64,000 bases of DNA from Cyanophora paradoxa (taxonomy: Eukaryota > Glaucocystophyceae > Cyanophorales > Cyanophoraceae): assembly GCA_004431415.1 (NCBI GenBank), contig QPMI01000088.1:149947-213946 (forward strand). Direction: 5' to 3'. Every line of letters begins with the position of its first letter. The first letter of the stretch is position 1. Positions 34,986 through 48,700 of this stretch are shown here, piece by piece. The notes under the pieces are model-generated. The model did no database searches. It was given only the letters and a program-made list of their open reading frames with translations, and was not told where the DNA came from. Both the position numbers and the translations under genes were made by a program.

Positions 34986-35268
34986 GATGCCGACACTAGC
35001 TAGCTAGCTAAGTCCTGCGGCGACGGCAGCCCAGGCGTCCACAAGCTCGGCGGCTTCGCTCGGCCTACGGGGCATGCGGCAAGCGCCCGCGAAGCCGCGC
35101 TGGGTTGCAGAGAAGCTAAGTACGCTGGCCGGGCCGGGCGGGTAGCAAAGAGACCAGCTCCGAACAGGAGACCGGCCGCCGGCTAAGATGAGTCTGCGTA
35201 CCCCCCTCAAGAAGCAAACTTCCCGAGAAGCTGTCCTCGGCTGCTAGCTGAAGGCGCCGCAGTCGGAG

Positions 35269-38186
35269 ATGACGCTTCCTGCGGATGCGGAGCGAGCGGC
35301 GGCAGCCCGCGCGGCCGTGCTGGGGGCGCTCGCCCGCTCTGTGCCCTGCGACTGCCTTCTGCTTTCCGGTGGCCTCGATACGAGCATCATTGCCGGTAAG
35401 CGATCTCCGCAGATCGCGGTCTTTCTGCTGACGCGCGCCGCAGAGGTCGATTCGAATCCCACTCGGTCCGCGCGCGCCGGCGCCGGCGCTCACATTCAAC
35501 TCGAGCGCAGGCGGGGCGAGAGGTTGGTCTCTCTTTTCGGGCAGCTATCACTGTGACGTGCGGGGACGCGGCTACGGACCTGGAGCACTCCATCCGGGTC
35601 GCCGAGCGCGCGGGTGCGACGACGGGGGCCTCCCTAGGCCTTTGCGCACGACCGGCGGTACGCGTCAACGACTCCGCGCGGCAGGGATCCCCGAGCACAT
35701 CGTCCTGCGCGTGCCGCACCCGCGCGAGCTGATCGAGGACGCCGAGCTGCTCTCCTTCACCGTCCGCGCCTGCGGCTCATTCGACCCGATGGAGTGCGCC
35801 CGCGACCCGCCCGCGACCCGGCCTCGTGCCCGAGCCCCGCGCCGCAGGATACGGAACGCGATCGTGACGGCGCACGCGATGCGGGAGGCGAAGCGGCGCG
35901 GCTTCGCGAGCGTCGCGACGGGCGACGCGGCCGACGAGCTCTTCGCCGGCTACTCGTTCCTCCACGCCATGCCCGCCCCCGACCTCCGCGCCTGGACCGC
36001 CCGCCTCGTCGGCCACATGCGCTTCTCCGCCCTCTTCTTCGGTGCGCGCCGTACCCCCCCCCCCCCCCCCCCCCGCACCGCGCCCCGACGGCGGGGGCGG
36101 GCCAGGGCGGGAGCTGGGCCTCCGCGTGTGCCAGCCGTTCCTGGACCCCGCCGTGGTCGACTTCGCCCTCACCTGCTCGAAGGCCCGTCCCGCGTGGCCC
36201 CGCGCCCCGCCCCGGCCCCGGCCCCGGCCGACGCGCCCCCGCAGGAGGAGCTCGTGGGGCCCTCGGAGGAGGAGGGGGCGCGGGGGGCGGGGGGGGGCGC
36301 GGCGCCGGCGACGCTCGGCAAGCTCCTCCTCCGGCGCGCCTTCCCGGAGGCCTCCTCCCGCTGGCGCAGGAAGGACCCCTGCGAGGGTCCGCTGTACCCC
36401 TTCCGCCCCGGGGCTGCCCGCGGCTCCCCCTTTGACGCCCTCGCCCTCGCGGCGCAGTCGGGGCGGGCACGACGGGCCTCCCGCAGTACTTCGAGGCGGC
36501 CGTCGACGCGGCTGACCTCGAGGCGGAGCGGGCGCGCATCCTCCGGGAGGACCGCGTTCGAATCCGGGACGCCGAGCACCTCGTCTACTACCGGCCCGCC
36601 CGCCGCCCCCCGCGCCGCGCCGCCTGCGCCGCCTGCGCCGCCTCCGCTGCGGGCTGACGCCGGCGCACCCGCCTTGGCGCAGGGCCTTCCGGCGGGAGTT
36701 CCGGGACCTGGCGGCGGGGCCGGTGGCGCGGTTCGGGGACGACCCGTGCCGCTCCTGCGGCTTCCAGCTCGAGCGCCCCGAGCAGGTCCCACCGCCCCGC
36801 CTCTCCGGCTCCGAGGGCCGGCCGCTCGAGCGCCTTCGCCCCCCGGCAGCGCTTCTGCGTGGTGTGCGGGGAGTGGCCGGCGCGGGAGGAGGGGCCCCCG
36901 GCGGGCCCCGCGGAGCCCGAGCCTCCGCTCTCCCACGAGGCGGCGATCTCCCTCCTGCTCCGCTGGTTCGACCTGCGCCGCCCCCAGGTGCCCCCGCGCC
37001 CGCCGGCGCCCGACCTAAGGCGGGGCGGCGCGAGCGGGGGCGGGCCGGGGCCAGGACGTGTGGCGGGAGATGGCGAGCGGGCAGATCGGGCGCCTGTGGG
37101 AGGCCCTCTGGTTCTGCAAGGGCGAGCAGCGGGCCGTGGACGCCGAGATGCGGGCCTTCGCCGAGCGCCTCGGGCTGGCGCGCGCGGCCGACTCGCCCGA
37201 AGGCATCGAGGCGGCGTGCGGGGCGGCGCTGGCGGGGCCCGACGAGCTCCTCGCCGCCTCCCTCGTCGCCTTCGACCAGGTCCGTGCCCGAGGGCGCCCC
37301 GCCGCGCCCCGCGCCGACCCGCCCTCCGCCCCAGCTGCCGCGGAACGCCTTCCGGGGCACGCCGCGCGCGTACGCCTTCGACGCGGCGGCGCGGCGGCTC
37401 GCGCGCGCCCTCGCCGAGCGGCGGCGGCCCGCGCGGATCCGGAGGGCGGGGGCGGGGCCGAGGGCGGGGCGCCGGGGCGGGGCGGGGCGGGCCTGCCGAC
37501 GCACCTCCTCGTCTTCTACATCATGGCCTTCGTGCACAGCGAGGTCGGCGCCCCTCTCTCCCTCTCTCCCTCTCTCCCTCTCCCCCCTTCCCCACCCCCC
37601 CCACCCCACCCCCCGACCCCCGACCCCCCCCCCCCCCCCCCCCCTCCTCCTCCTTCTTCTCCTCGCGCCCCACTCCCTCTAACCGCCGGCGCGGGGCGCA
37701 GGAGGCGGGGGACCAGCGGCACGCGGAGGAGGTCATCCACGCGGAGCTCTCCCGCAGGCAAGCCTCGGCGCCCTCCGCAGCGCACCGTGCAGCGGCTCGC
37801 AATCGCCGAGGCCGTTCGAATCGAACTTGAACCGCACCCGCGCAGGAGGAACGTCGACGAGAACATTCGGAAGACGGTCGCGCAGGTGCCCGCCCCGTCC
37901 CGCGGCCCCGGCCCCCGATCGGGCTTCGAAATTCGCGCGTCTGACGCGTCTGCGCTGCGCTGGGGCGCCGCGTGCGGGGGAGTCAGATCGCGCGGAACCA
38001 CCGGGAGCGGGTGGAGGCCTTCGGCGCGCGCCCTCCTCCGGCCCCGACGCGCCCCGCCGGCAGCTGACGCTCGAGGGGGGCCGGGCAGCAGGCTGCATCC
38101 CCGAGCGGGACGTGTTTCTGGGGCGCCCGACCTCCGACGCCGCCCGCGCCTTCCTCGCCGCCGTCCGCCAGATCGCCCTCCCCTGA
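35269..38186 (+). CDS. Asparagine synthase-like ATP-pyrophosphatase with zinc-type cluster and helical C-terminal extension
   Basis: The start at 35,269 gives MTLPADAERAAAARAAVLGA, then the PP-loop LLLSGGLDTSIIA (near 35,360), the ATP-binding SGG.D.S signature of the asparagine synthase / argininosuccinate synthase superfamily. Later exons give GIPEHIVLRVPHPRELIEDA, TAHAMREAKRRGFASVATGD then AADELFAGYSFLHAM (near 35,870-35,965), and GLRVCQPFLDPAVVDFALT (near 36,120), all typical of AsnB C-terminal domains. RDAEHLVYYRP (near 36,570) and the pairs DPCRSCGFQL and FCVVCGEWP (near 36,740-36,880) could bind zinc. An intron then joins LLLRWFDLRRPQ to DVWREMASGQIGRLWEALWF, and further helical exons (LPTHLLVFYIMAFVHSE, NVDENIRKTVAQ) run to the stop at 38,186. 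No N-terminal glutaminase domain is present, so ammonia or another amide-forming substrate is likely. The extension is unrecognised and may be a second gene, although the splice frame is open. Confidence 0.75.
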
Positions 38187-39778
38187 GCTGCCCGGAGTGA
38201 CTGCTCCCTCGATCGTGATCACGGGGGTCAATTTTGCGACGCTAGTCTTCACGATTGCATGCTGCATACGCAGGCCTAGTCCCTTTGTAAAATTCGGTCT
38301 TGGTGAATTGCCGGCCCCACTCTTTTAGACACAAGCACTACGGGGGCCGCCCGGCGCCCAAGCGACGCAGAATTCGATCTCGAAAGCGAAGACAAGCAAT
38401 GGCAAAGGATGCAGAAGCGGCCGCGGGCATAAACAGAAAGCGGAAAGAGAGACTCTAGAAGAAATATATTCGAATCAGGAAAGTGATCTCGGCGTCAAAA
38501 GAGGAAGCCAGAGATAGATCTAGAGCCAGAGATGCTGTATATCGTAGTACGCGAACGAAAAGGAGATCTAGAACCACGCGGGCGAGCTCTAGAGCAGAAG
38601 TGAGAGATCGAGAAGTGACAGATCTGGTAGGATCCGGAGCCTCGTATAACCACCAACCAGGCCGGCGCCCGGGGAGAAACGAGGAGAAGGCCGGGAAGGA
38701 GGGGACGCTGGAGAAAGGCAGAGGAAACGCGATCTCGATATCGACAGCAGCTGCAGGCAGGAGGGCCGCGGCCGCCCCGGGAATCAAATGACGTCGGCAG
38801 GCGGGCATGCGCACTCTAATTCATATTGCACTTGACTGGGCAGCTGCAGGTAGGCGACCGTCGGTCGCCCGCGACAGTTCTAATTATTAAAAAAAAAATT
38901 TGCTCGGATAGGTCCGGCCAGGCAGGGAGGGGGTTGCCCCCCTCCCCACGCGCCGCGGTTTCCAGCGGCTCGGCCGGACCCTGACAGTTCTAATTATAAT
39001 CAGGATCATGAGCGACGCTGCGAATTGCTGGCCTTCGAATTCAGCTTTCATTAAATTAATGAGAAACCAATTCTCACACTGCAGCTGAAGCACATAATGG
39101 AATGCAAAAGACATGCACTGACAGCACTGCACATGCATCTCTCAGAGTCTAGATTGAGCTACGTATGTTTACGTTACCTAGGCCTAGGCCTACTATCTGT
39201 GCGACACGTTCAAAGACAATGCGCGATATACTGCACGGGGACTAGTACTGCGGCAGTCACGACTTGGAACGATCTATTCGAATGCGCAATCGAATCAGTA
39301 AGCATGAAACTAAATGCGAAAAAGAAAAAATCAAGCAAATGCAGAGGTTGAATCATTATTAAGGAATACATATCGATCACAAAATGGATGCATATGGAAT
39401 GACGCAAACCGCGGTCGTGATCGGACATGAGTTAATGCGTATGTACTACGGTATACGTGAAAATTAACTATATATATTGTGTATATATACGCGTACATGA
39501 GAGAGGAGGAAGGAGAGAGAGGATCCCCGGACTGAGAGGACCCGGGAAACTCGAAGGGGGCGGAAGGCTTGCATGATTACGTGAAAGATCCAATGCGAAG
39601 GTTCATACGATTGCTTTGCATTAGAAGTAAATGCGGAGGTTAATACATATGAGAAAAAAACTGGAGGCCGAGGATCTGGCGGGCGACTGCGATATTGAAA
39701 GATGATGTGCCCACGCAGTTTGCGATACATATCTACGTATATACGGCCTTGCAGCGAGGATTGTGCGCGTGGAAAGGG
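38187..39778. other. Intergenic region, about 1.6 kb, convergent gene ends
   Basis: No gene is seen. A purine-rich stretch (38,440-38,700) contains AGATCTAGAGCC. There is a second copy of the 84-bp structured repeat at 38,897-38,980, and an AT-rich part (39,000-39,660) with a TATATATATTGTGTATATATA-like run near 39,470. Confidence 0.6.
38897..38980. repeat. 84-bp dispersed structured repeat, copy 2
   Basis: It matches 18,961-19,044 with one difference seen (GCCGCGG here, GCCGCTG there), in the same orientation, preceded by an A-run. It has the same nested stems: GGTCCGGCC with GGCCGGACC, and GGGAGGGGG with CCCCCCTCCC. Confidence 0.85.
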
Positions 39779-42700
39779 CTAGGAGCCGGCGACGGCCGCG
39801 AAGGGGGCGGGGAGCTCGAACGGCTGCATGCGGGCACGGACGGCGGCGAGGCGGGCGGCGGCGTCGGCGCGCTCGCGGGGGTCGGCGGAGAGGACGGAGA
39901 GCTCGTGCCAGATGAGGGCCTCGTACGTCGTGAGCCCGAGCGCCGCTGCCGCCGCCACCGCCTCGCGCAGCCGCCGCGCCGCCCGCGCCAGGCGGAAGCG
40001 GCGGACGAGGCGCAGCGAGGCCGAGGCGGCCCGCGCGGCGCCGGCGACGGCCCTGGCCCAGGCGAGCAGCGGCCGCACGACGGGGAAGCCGCCCGAGCTC
40101 GTCTCCAGCACCCGCACGCACCTGAGCGGGCGCCCACGGCGTTAGCGTCGCAGGTTTTGCCGCTAAGCGTTCTAGATCTAGATGTCGGGATCGAATTGAA
40201 GGGCCTCGCGATCGAATTTTGGGGTCTATGTGTATGGAGCCGGGGGGCTCGGAATTCGAAGGGGCGACGCGCGCGCACTTTTCCAGGGCCTCAAGGGGGG
40301 CCTGCCTCTGGGTCGCCCTCGGGCAGCGCCCCGAGGCCGGCGGCGACGCCTCCGCGGGGCGCGCTTCGGCGTCGACGCCGCGCGCCGTCGGCTGCGGCTT
40401 CGACGGCCCGGCGGAGGCGGCGATGTCCGCCGGCGCTGGGTGAATCGCGCAAGCGGCAGGAGGCCGATCGACCTCGCGATTGCCGGCGCCGGCGGTTGCA
40501 GTCGGCGGGGGCGCCGGCGTCGCGAACTGGTGGGAGTGGAGAGAGGAGGATCCGGAGGCCGGCGACGCGAGAGCGAGCAAGTCGAAGTGGGATCCCACCG
40601 AGTGCTGCCCGACCTCGCTCCCGGGATCGGCGATGTCGACCAGCAGCGCGTCCCACGGCCACCCCGCCCTGACGGACCACCCCAGGTCCGCGATACCACC
40701 GCCGCCCACCGACTTGCCCGAATTCGAGAGGGGCGCCGGCTGCTGGGAGGCCGGCGCCCGCCGCGCCGCACGCGCCTCCGCCGGCGGCGCCGCGGCCTGC
40801 ACGCCGTACCCCGCGCGCCTCGCGTAGTACCGGACGAGCTGCCCCGAACGAAAGGAGTGAGCGCCGAACAAACGATCGACAGCCTGGCTAGTGATGTTCG
40901 CATGCGCACCAGAATGATGCAGTGATTCGTAAGCCCGTCGGGCGGCACAGCCTGCACGGGAAAGGAAGATGAATATTTAATTTCATGTCGTTAAGAATCG
41001 TGAACTGGTAGCAGAAAAACTTTCAAGCAGAGGCGGGCGCGCACCCGCCCGATGCCGCGAACGCGCCGGTGCTCGCGAATTGCATCCAAAGCATTCTCCG
41101 CCTCCTGCTCTGCTTCCTGCGCTGCGGCGTCAGCCGGACGCGGCCGAAGGAAGGCGCCCAGCGCGCGGGGGCCCCGGGCCCCGGGCCCCGGGCCCGCCCC
41201 CCGCACCGCGACTTGGCCCTGGCGGTCGTGAATCGTCGCGAGGAGCGCGTGATACTGGAGACGGATGCCCTGCGGCGCGGCGGGCGTCGACGTCGGCGGC
41301 GCCGATGCGCGGGATCACAGGGCGGACCTTGCGGCTGCGGAAGCCGGCCTCGTCCTTGAACTGCGCCCGGGCGTGCCGCAGCATCTCGCGCGCCTGCTCG
41401 GGCGGCCCGCCGAACTCCAGCACGGACCCCGCCAGCGACATGTATCTGAGTGCTCGAAGCTCGAACTATGCGGAAGCGGGGCGGCAGGAGGCGGCTGCAC
41501 GGCGAGGACGCACGCCATGGCGGCGAACTGGGACTCCCCGAACTCGAGCGCCTTGGAGAGGTCGACGACGGAGGCGTAGGAGCGCGCCGCGTCCGCCGCC
41601 CGCCCCTGCATGGCGAAGATGTGGCCCCCGACGAGCTGCGCGCGCCGCGCCAGCAGCCAGAGCGTCAGGTCGCGTTTATGGGCTTCCACGGCCTTCAATA
41701 CTCGAGAAGAGTTCCGACGTTCGCGAAAAATGAAAGCACCGTTGTGAAGATCTGGCCACCGGCGTTGCCGACGAGGCGGAACTGAGGGGACGGGCGCGCA
41801 GGCTTGGTGGCGCGCGCCGCGGCCGCGAGGGATTGGGCGGGCGGGGGAGCGCGGGCACCTTGGCGATCGCCTCGTCGGCGAGGCGCTCGGCCTCCGCAAA
41901 GTCGCCGGCGAGGATGGAGGCCATCATCCGGTCGATCGTGAAGACCTCGTCCGCCCGGAGCGAGACGCCCCCACCCGCCAGCGCCGCCTCCGCCGCCCCC
42001 AGCCAGCGCCTCGTCTGCTTGCGCAGCCCGACGGCGGAGGCCGCGGCGGCCCTGCGCACGTGCGCCCGACGTCGGTGCGACGCCGACGAGACTACGGGGA
42101 GGAGCGGTGCTGGCGCGGCGGGCGCCGCGCACATGAGCGTGCAGCCTTCAACGTAGTGCGAGAGGTTCGGGCTCTCCACCGCCAGCTGGGCGCCCGGCCG
42201 TCGGCTGCAGGCGGGCAGCCGGGGCCGCGCGCGCGACCTCGACGCACCTCGGCGTGCATCGCGGAGTAGTACAGCGCCCCGAGCGGGTCGCTGTCGTTTT
42301 GCTGACGGGAGGGGCCCCGAGGTCATCGGCAGCGCGGCCCGGCGGGCGCCCGTGTCCGAAGCGCACCAGCACGTAGAACAAGACGGGCAGGAACTCGAGA
42401 AGGACCGAGCGCCGCGTCGACGCGTTCAGCACCCCGGCGCCGGCGTCCTTGAATTTCGTCCGAGAAACCGCCCGCTTCGGCCCGCGGCGGAGGACCCGGG
42501 CGATGGCCGACGCCGTGCCCCACAGGATGGGCGCCTGGTCAGCCGTCGGGAGTCCGAGCAGGACGAGGAGGCGATTCCCGATCTGGAGAGGCGTGGCGTT
42601 GAGCGCGGCAGACATGTACGAGAGAGCGCGCGTGGTGGCGGGTGAGGCGAGCGGCACCTCCAGCGCGGACGCGACGCGGCCCATCCGCAAATCGCACTCG

Positions 42701-45700
42701 GAGAGGAGCACCATGCGCCGAGCAGCGGCCATGTCCTGCCCCGCTCGCAGCGCGCCCGGCATCGAGGGCCGCTCGGCGTCGTAGACCGACATGGCGCGGC
42801 GGCAGAGGCTCGCCGCCTGCGGCGCGCCTCAGCTCCCACATCGAAATCGATGGTCCAGCTGCAGGAGCGCCGAGGGGTCTACGTGTACCTCGATGTACGC
42901 CCCCGCGCGGAACGCGCTCTCCGCAGCCATGTCGACGTGCGGCAAGCCCGACAGCTTCCTGCCGCTTCGCAACCAGTGATCTGCAGCAAATTATCAAAAA
43001 AACCGAAAACCTGCGCTGCAGCTGGGCGTTGACGCTGAAAACCACGGACGCACGGGCAAAAATTGCTGCGCGGCCGGAGAGAGCTCCGCCGCCGATGGTT
43101 TGCGCGAGCCAGTCGAAGGCGCGCCCGTGCAGCCGCTGGCGGTCGTGCTCGGCAATGATCTGACGGGGCGCCGTTGCTTCAGACAATACATGGAATTAAT
43201 TCGAAGACCTCGCGAGGCGGCGCACTCGATAGCAAACTTCCGAGACGATCGACTGCGCTCGGGGCGAAACAGGCCCTTTTTAGACGAGCGAACGCGCAGG
43301 CTTGCGAAATCTTCGACTTCTGTTTAGCGTCACCTGGGCGAAACCGTACGCTCCGGATCCGGCGCTCGTGCTCGTCGAATCCAGCCGGTGAAGGATGCCC
43401 GCACCCTCGAGCTGCGCCGCGCCGACCGTGATCGTGAGAGACGAGGCGGAAGAGCGCGGGGCATCGAGGCGGCGCCGCGGCGCGCCTGGGCCAAAGCGCC
43501 GACCACGGCCGCCTCATTCGCGTCGTCCGCGAGCACGTAGACCGCCAGCGGCACCGGAAAGCGAGCGCCCTGCGCGAGATCGCGCGATCGATCGTGACCA
43601 GGCGGCCGGCCATCGCGCGCCGCCGAAGCGTGGGCGCACGAGGACGCTGCAGCGCTTGGCGACGTTGGCCACGGAGGCGGGGAGGCCGTCGAGGCGGGAG
43701 ACGATGAGGCGCTCGAGCGTGTCCGGCACGACACCGAGCCTGCGCACGCACCCCGTGCACCGTTGATACCAGTATTCGTCGCGCGGGTCCGGGCGCACGC
43801 TCAAGCTCGCAGTCAGCGCGAAAAGAAGGAAGAGACGGCGCACCTGCCCTTCTCGGCCTCGGAGCGGATGGAAGGATCGACATCGACGGCGGACCCCTAC
43901 GCGAGAAGCAATAGAGTCAAAACGCGACGCGTGTGCGCATGCGAAAATTGAGCTCGGCCCTTGGCACCTCGCCAGTCCAACCATTGCTGCTCCGGACTTT
44001 CAGCAATTGATGGCGCAACATGTATTGAACAATCTGCGAGAAGATGCACGTCATGTTATTGGATCGCTTCAACCCCACACGCTCTAACTGCAAGGAGAGG
44101 GGACGGGAAATCCCACACGCCTCACAAATCGCGAATGCGTTCCCGTGTGCGGCGTCGCAGAGACACCGAGCGAGCCAGGATGGAATCTGCATGAGATCAA
44201 GTCAAACGAGTGCACGTGGCTGCTGCAAGTGGGCCGCGTTTGAAATGGCCTTGAAAGTCGACAGAGCCCAATTGATTGCAATGCAATTGCAACTCACGAG
44301 CTGCGGGTCGTCTACTTTCAGCTGATGCGCGAGGACTTCCCGAGCATCTGTACATGTTCGGGAGCGCAAATCAGGATCAGACGTTGACGTCACTGCGGAC
44401 CACGCAGTGTTACTGGCTACTGAGAAAACTGAACTGACCTTCAGGAGAGAGCGCGGACAGCGTCAACGAGCGGGTCCGAGGGCTGGTCGCAATCGGTCGG
44501 TGTTAGTGATGCGACTGTACTAAGGGCTTCGATCCCGATCGCGATGCAAGCACCTGTGCTGCAAGGCGGAGAGCTGATCCGGCGTCGACTCCAAGCTTCG
44601 GCTCGTCGCGAGGATCGAGGTCCCGCTGCGCACGCGGAATCAAAGGCGTCGACAGAGGAAAACGAAGCGCGAGAGGAAAGGCGACATCGCTCACGACAGC
44701 GCGGAGAGATTTCGAATCAATCTGAGTGCGAACAATTCGCATCACGGCAAGCGATCAGCACATGTACAGGCCTAGGCAACCGCGTGGGGGAGCTCCCGCA
44801 GCCCGACGGATACCTCAAAGACAAGCTGTCCATGCAGTGCAGGTCTTCTGCGATGAGGACAGCCTGATGGCACGCTCAATTTCACGGCGCCGGCCCGTCG
44901 AGGTGGCGGGTGCACAACGTACTTTGAGGCTTTTGAGGATGGCAGCGACGAGATCTCCTAAGAAAACGAGCGCCGCCTCTCCAGTGGCAACCGAATCCTG
45001 CGACACGCATTTATATTTTCCGGCCAGCCAAGCACGAAGCCATTGTTTTGATTTCGCACCTCCTGTCGCCAATCTCTGGGGGTCCCTTCTGGTGAGCTGA
45101 GCATAAGGGTCTCCTGCAGAATCTGCCCCAACCGAAAAACATGAGCACAAGGGTCTTCGACAAACAAGCGATAAAAAGAGCGAGGGCGGCGGGTCGCACG
45201 GCGCAGTTGCGGCTCGTGGCCAACGCGGGATCGACGGAGGCGATGAGGCGCGCCGCGCTGGCCCGGAGGCCGGCGTCCCGTGTGGCGCTGGTGGGGACGA
45301 GGGCGCGCGGGAGGGATGCCCGCCTGTACGAGGCGAGGGACGATTTCCGGAGCGCGGAGGCCGTCGTCCTGTCGCTACCCCGACGAGATGCGCCGCGAGA
45401 AGTGAAAGCTGTCGACGCCCCAAAGGCTGCTGGTGCTGGCATGCCCGTCGGGAGCAACGAGACGCTGACCGCTGCGTCCCTGCTTGAGGAGGAGGCTTCG
45501 GCTGCATTGGAGAGCCGTCGCTGCGGGCTGGGCGCTGTCGAAAGCGCCTCTTGCACCTCGCCACCGCCGTAGCTGGTGAGCAGGCTGCTGAGAGGCTTGA
45601 CAACTGTGCGCGACACTGACGCCCCGAGTGCGTCGCCTGCAGCGAACTTGCGAGCGCCGGGCTCCGCCTCATGCTCAGAATGGGTTTCAGGTTCCGTGTT

Positions 45701-48700
45701 AGGTACGATATTGATCTGAAAAATGTCTTGAGTTGCACGCGATTGCGATTGCCGCGTTAAGGGCACGCGTGGAGGCTCACTTCGTTGGCCGGCCGCGGTG
45801 TCCCCTCCTTGTCCACCAGACTCACTAGGTGCCACAAGAGGTCTCCAAAGGCTTGGAACGGCCTGTTCGACGCGCGCACGTACGTCACACATGCTGCTTG
45901 CGCGGCGGGCTTTGGCCAGAGCCGAGCACCTGGACGTCTCCAACGAGTCGCCGGATGCAACGAGGTACGGAATCTCCACGAAATCCGCCAGCCGCCGGCA
46001 CTCTCTGGCGATCTCGGACTTCCCTGTTCATGCGGCAGTGCAATCGCGTCGAACTTCTCGACTCGACACTCAAACGCAGCAAGCGCGCACCTGAGCCGGC
46101 CTCGCCGAGGACGAGCAGCAAGCCGGCGCCCGACGGCTTCCACGCCGCTGCGCGTCACACACTGGCGTCAGAAGAGGCGCGAGGCGCGCCGACTCCGAGG
46201 GGGAGGATGCGGCACCGCCGGCGAGGAACTCGGAGAGCGCGTCGAGGGCGGCGGGCCGGCCTTGCACGCTGGACTCCGGGCCGCCGGCCGCGGCGCGGAT
46301 GCGGGCGACGAGCTGCGCGCCCATGCTGTTGGAGCTCACGCTGCCGCGCCTCTGTCCGGACCCGGAATCGGAAGGGCCCGAGCGGCTTTGCGAGTCCGCC
46401 TGGTCGATGAACAGAGACCGGCGTCGCCTCATCGAGAATGATTTGCTGCGCGATCCCGATGCCCCGCTCTCGCGATCGGTTCCGCCCTCGCGATCGGCTT
46501 CCTGCAAGGGCCCCATGATCAGCGGGGAGAATCGGTGTCTCGGCGCCTTCGAATTCAGGCGCACCGGAGTGGGCTCGTACTCGACGTCGCCCCAGTCTGA
46601 CGGGTCGTCGCCCCACTCCGGCGGCTCCAGCGCCTCGAGCTCGCCATCGCGGAAGCTGCCGACGACGGCTTGCGCCAGCGCGATCACGCTCGCGTTCGGT
46701 CGCGTCCCTCGGACGCTGTGCCTCGCGAGGCCGGCGCTGCGCTGCCGCCTGGCCGTCACTCGGAACGCCTGCACGGTGCCGCGCTTCCCCTGCCGCGATC
46801 GCGATTGCGAGGCCTCAGCCACGGGTGGAACATGCGCGTGCGCGTTCGCCGCGCGTCCGACGAGGCTGTCAATCCAGGATCACCTTCAGGTCTAGGGGGG
46901 CGAGCGCCTCCGCCTCGAACATCCGGCTCTTGTCCGCGGCCGCCCCCTCCCGCGTGGGGCCGTCCACGATGATCGCCCCTCTTTGCGTCGTCATCAACCT
47001 GCGATCGCGATTTCGAATCAGTAATCCGGGCCGCGCTCGCGACCGTTCTTAGAGCTTCAGCTGAGAAGGTCACTTGCCTCGCCGCCGTGTTGACCGCGTC
47101 GCCAAGAACTGGCGCGAAGCAGCCGTGAGGGAGTGCACAGGCAGCGGGTGCCGATCGCATCGGCCATGAGTCGGGGCGGATCGGGAGGACGAACCGTTGT
47201 ACTCGCAGCGCAGCGTGTCCCCAACGAGCCCTGCGGCGGGAACAAGTCTAGATCTAGCTCCCAAGGAGGCTTGGCGGATGTATATGACGACGCTGGAGTT
47301 AGATCTAGAGCCGCACGCCGGCCACATGGGGTCCGCCCTCAATACCCAGGAGATTTAGGCTAGATCTAGAGCCAATGTAAAAAATCCCTCGAGCTCGAGC
47401 TCGTATTTGTCGCGTGGATTCCAGCCTTCGCACCTGCGAAGACGCGGCCCGTGGCGATGCCGATCGAGACCGTCCCGAGCTTCTGCGGCCCGCTCGAGCT
47501 TAGCGAAGAACGGGCGAGCTGGGGGGCAGTCGGTAGCAGACACCCCTCGTCCGCACCTCCTCTTCGAACGCGTTGCGGATGCGGACGGCCGCCTTTATGG
47601 CGCGGAGCGGGTCGTCCGCGTGGGCCGACCCGAAGAGGCCGAACGTCATCAACCCGACGAACCCCTTGTCGTCTGCAGCCGGGATCATGATCGGGGCCTT
47701 GAGGCGCGGGCCCCAACGGCGCCGGTACACGGGCGCGGGGCAATCGCGAGTGGCGAGCGCCGGGCCTCACCCCTGAAGAAGGAGCGGATGACTCCGCCGC
47801 ACCGGGCCGCCGACGCCTGCGCGATGCTGACGCGGCGGCTGAGGTCCTCGAGCGTCTCCTGCTCGCCGCCGAGAGTCAAATTTTGCGGGCACGAGGCCGC
47901 GCTCGGGCGGGCTCTGCGCGCCGGGTCGAAGGTGCCGACGAGGGGGCACGCGAACGAGTCGAAGCGGAGGAAGAGCGAGGTGATGATCCGCAGCTCCTTG
48001 ATGAACCTGCGCGCCCGCGGCCCCGTCTGTGAGCGGCCGCCCCGCCCCCGGGAGGCCCCCAAGCCGCGCGCGCGCGCGCTCACTCCGCGCTGGAGCGGAC
48101 GACGGCCTCCACGTCGGGTGGGATGTAGGCGGTGAAGTCCGGTCCAGCGCAGCAGCCGGCCTCCAGCTCCAGCTCGCGCTGCACGCGCACGTGGGCGTGA
48201 GGCCGCGGCTCGAGCGGGGCGTTCGCTCGGGGCCTAGCTCCTCCATCTCGACCGGAGTTTAAGCGGACCTCGCGATCGGCCCTGGATCTCGATGCCGGCG
48301 GGACCGTCGCCGGCGAGCGCCGGTCCGCAGCTGCGGCCGCCTGCAGCTGCCCGGCGCGCGGTGTTCCGGACACGGGCACGAGAACCCGCACCAGGTCCGC
48401 GCGCGCGCCGGTCCAGAAGCCGTCCGCTGGGATCTCTTTGGAGGCTGAGCTGCCCGCCGGTCGCGCGGAAATCCCCAGCAGCGAAAGGACCTGCACACGG
48501 AACTTGGTAATCAGGCACGCGAAGCTTCAAGGCTTATAAAATTAAGCTCTCGATACAACAAGCGCGCGTATTCGCGCACCGCGCCGCTGACGGAGACTTG
48601 GCCGGCCTTCGCCCGAGAGAGGCCTGCGCATGCGCGCGCGCGCGGGAGGCAGGCGTCGACGGCGTGGTCGGCCGAGGCGGCGCCGCTTCGCGGTCGCGAC

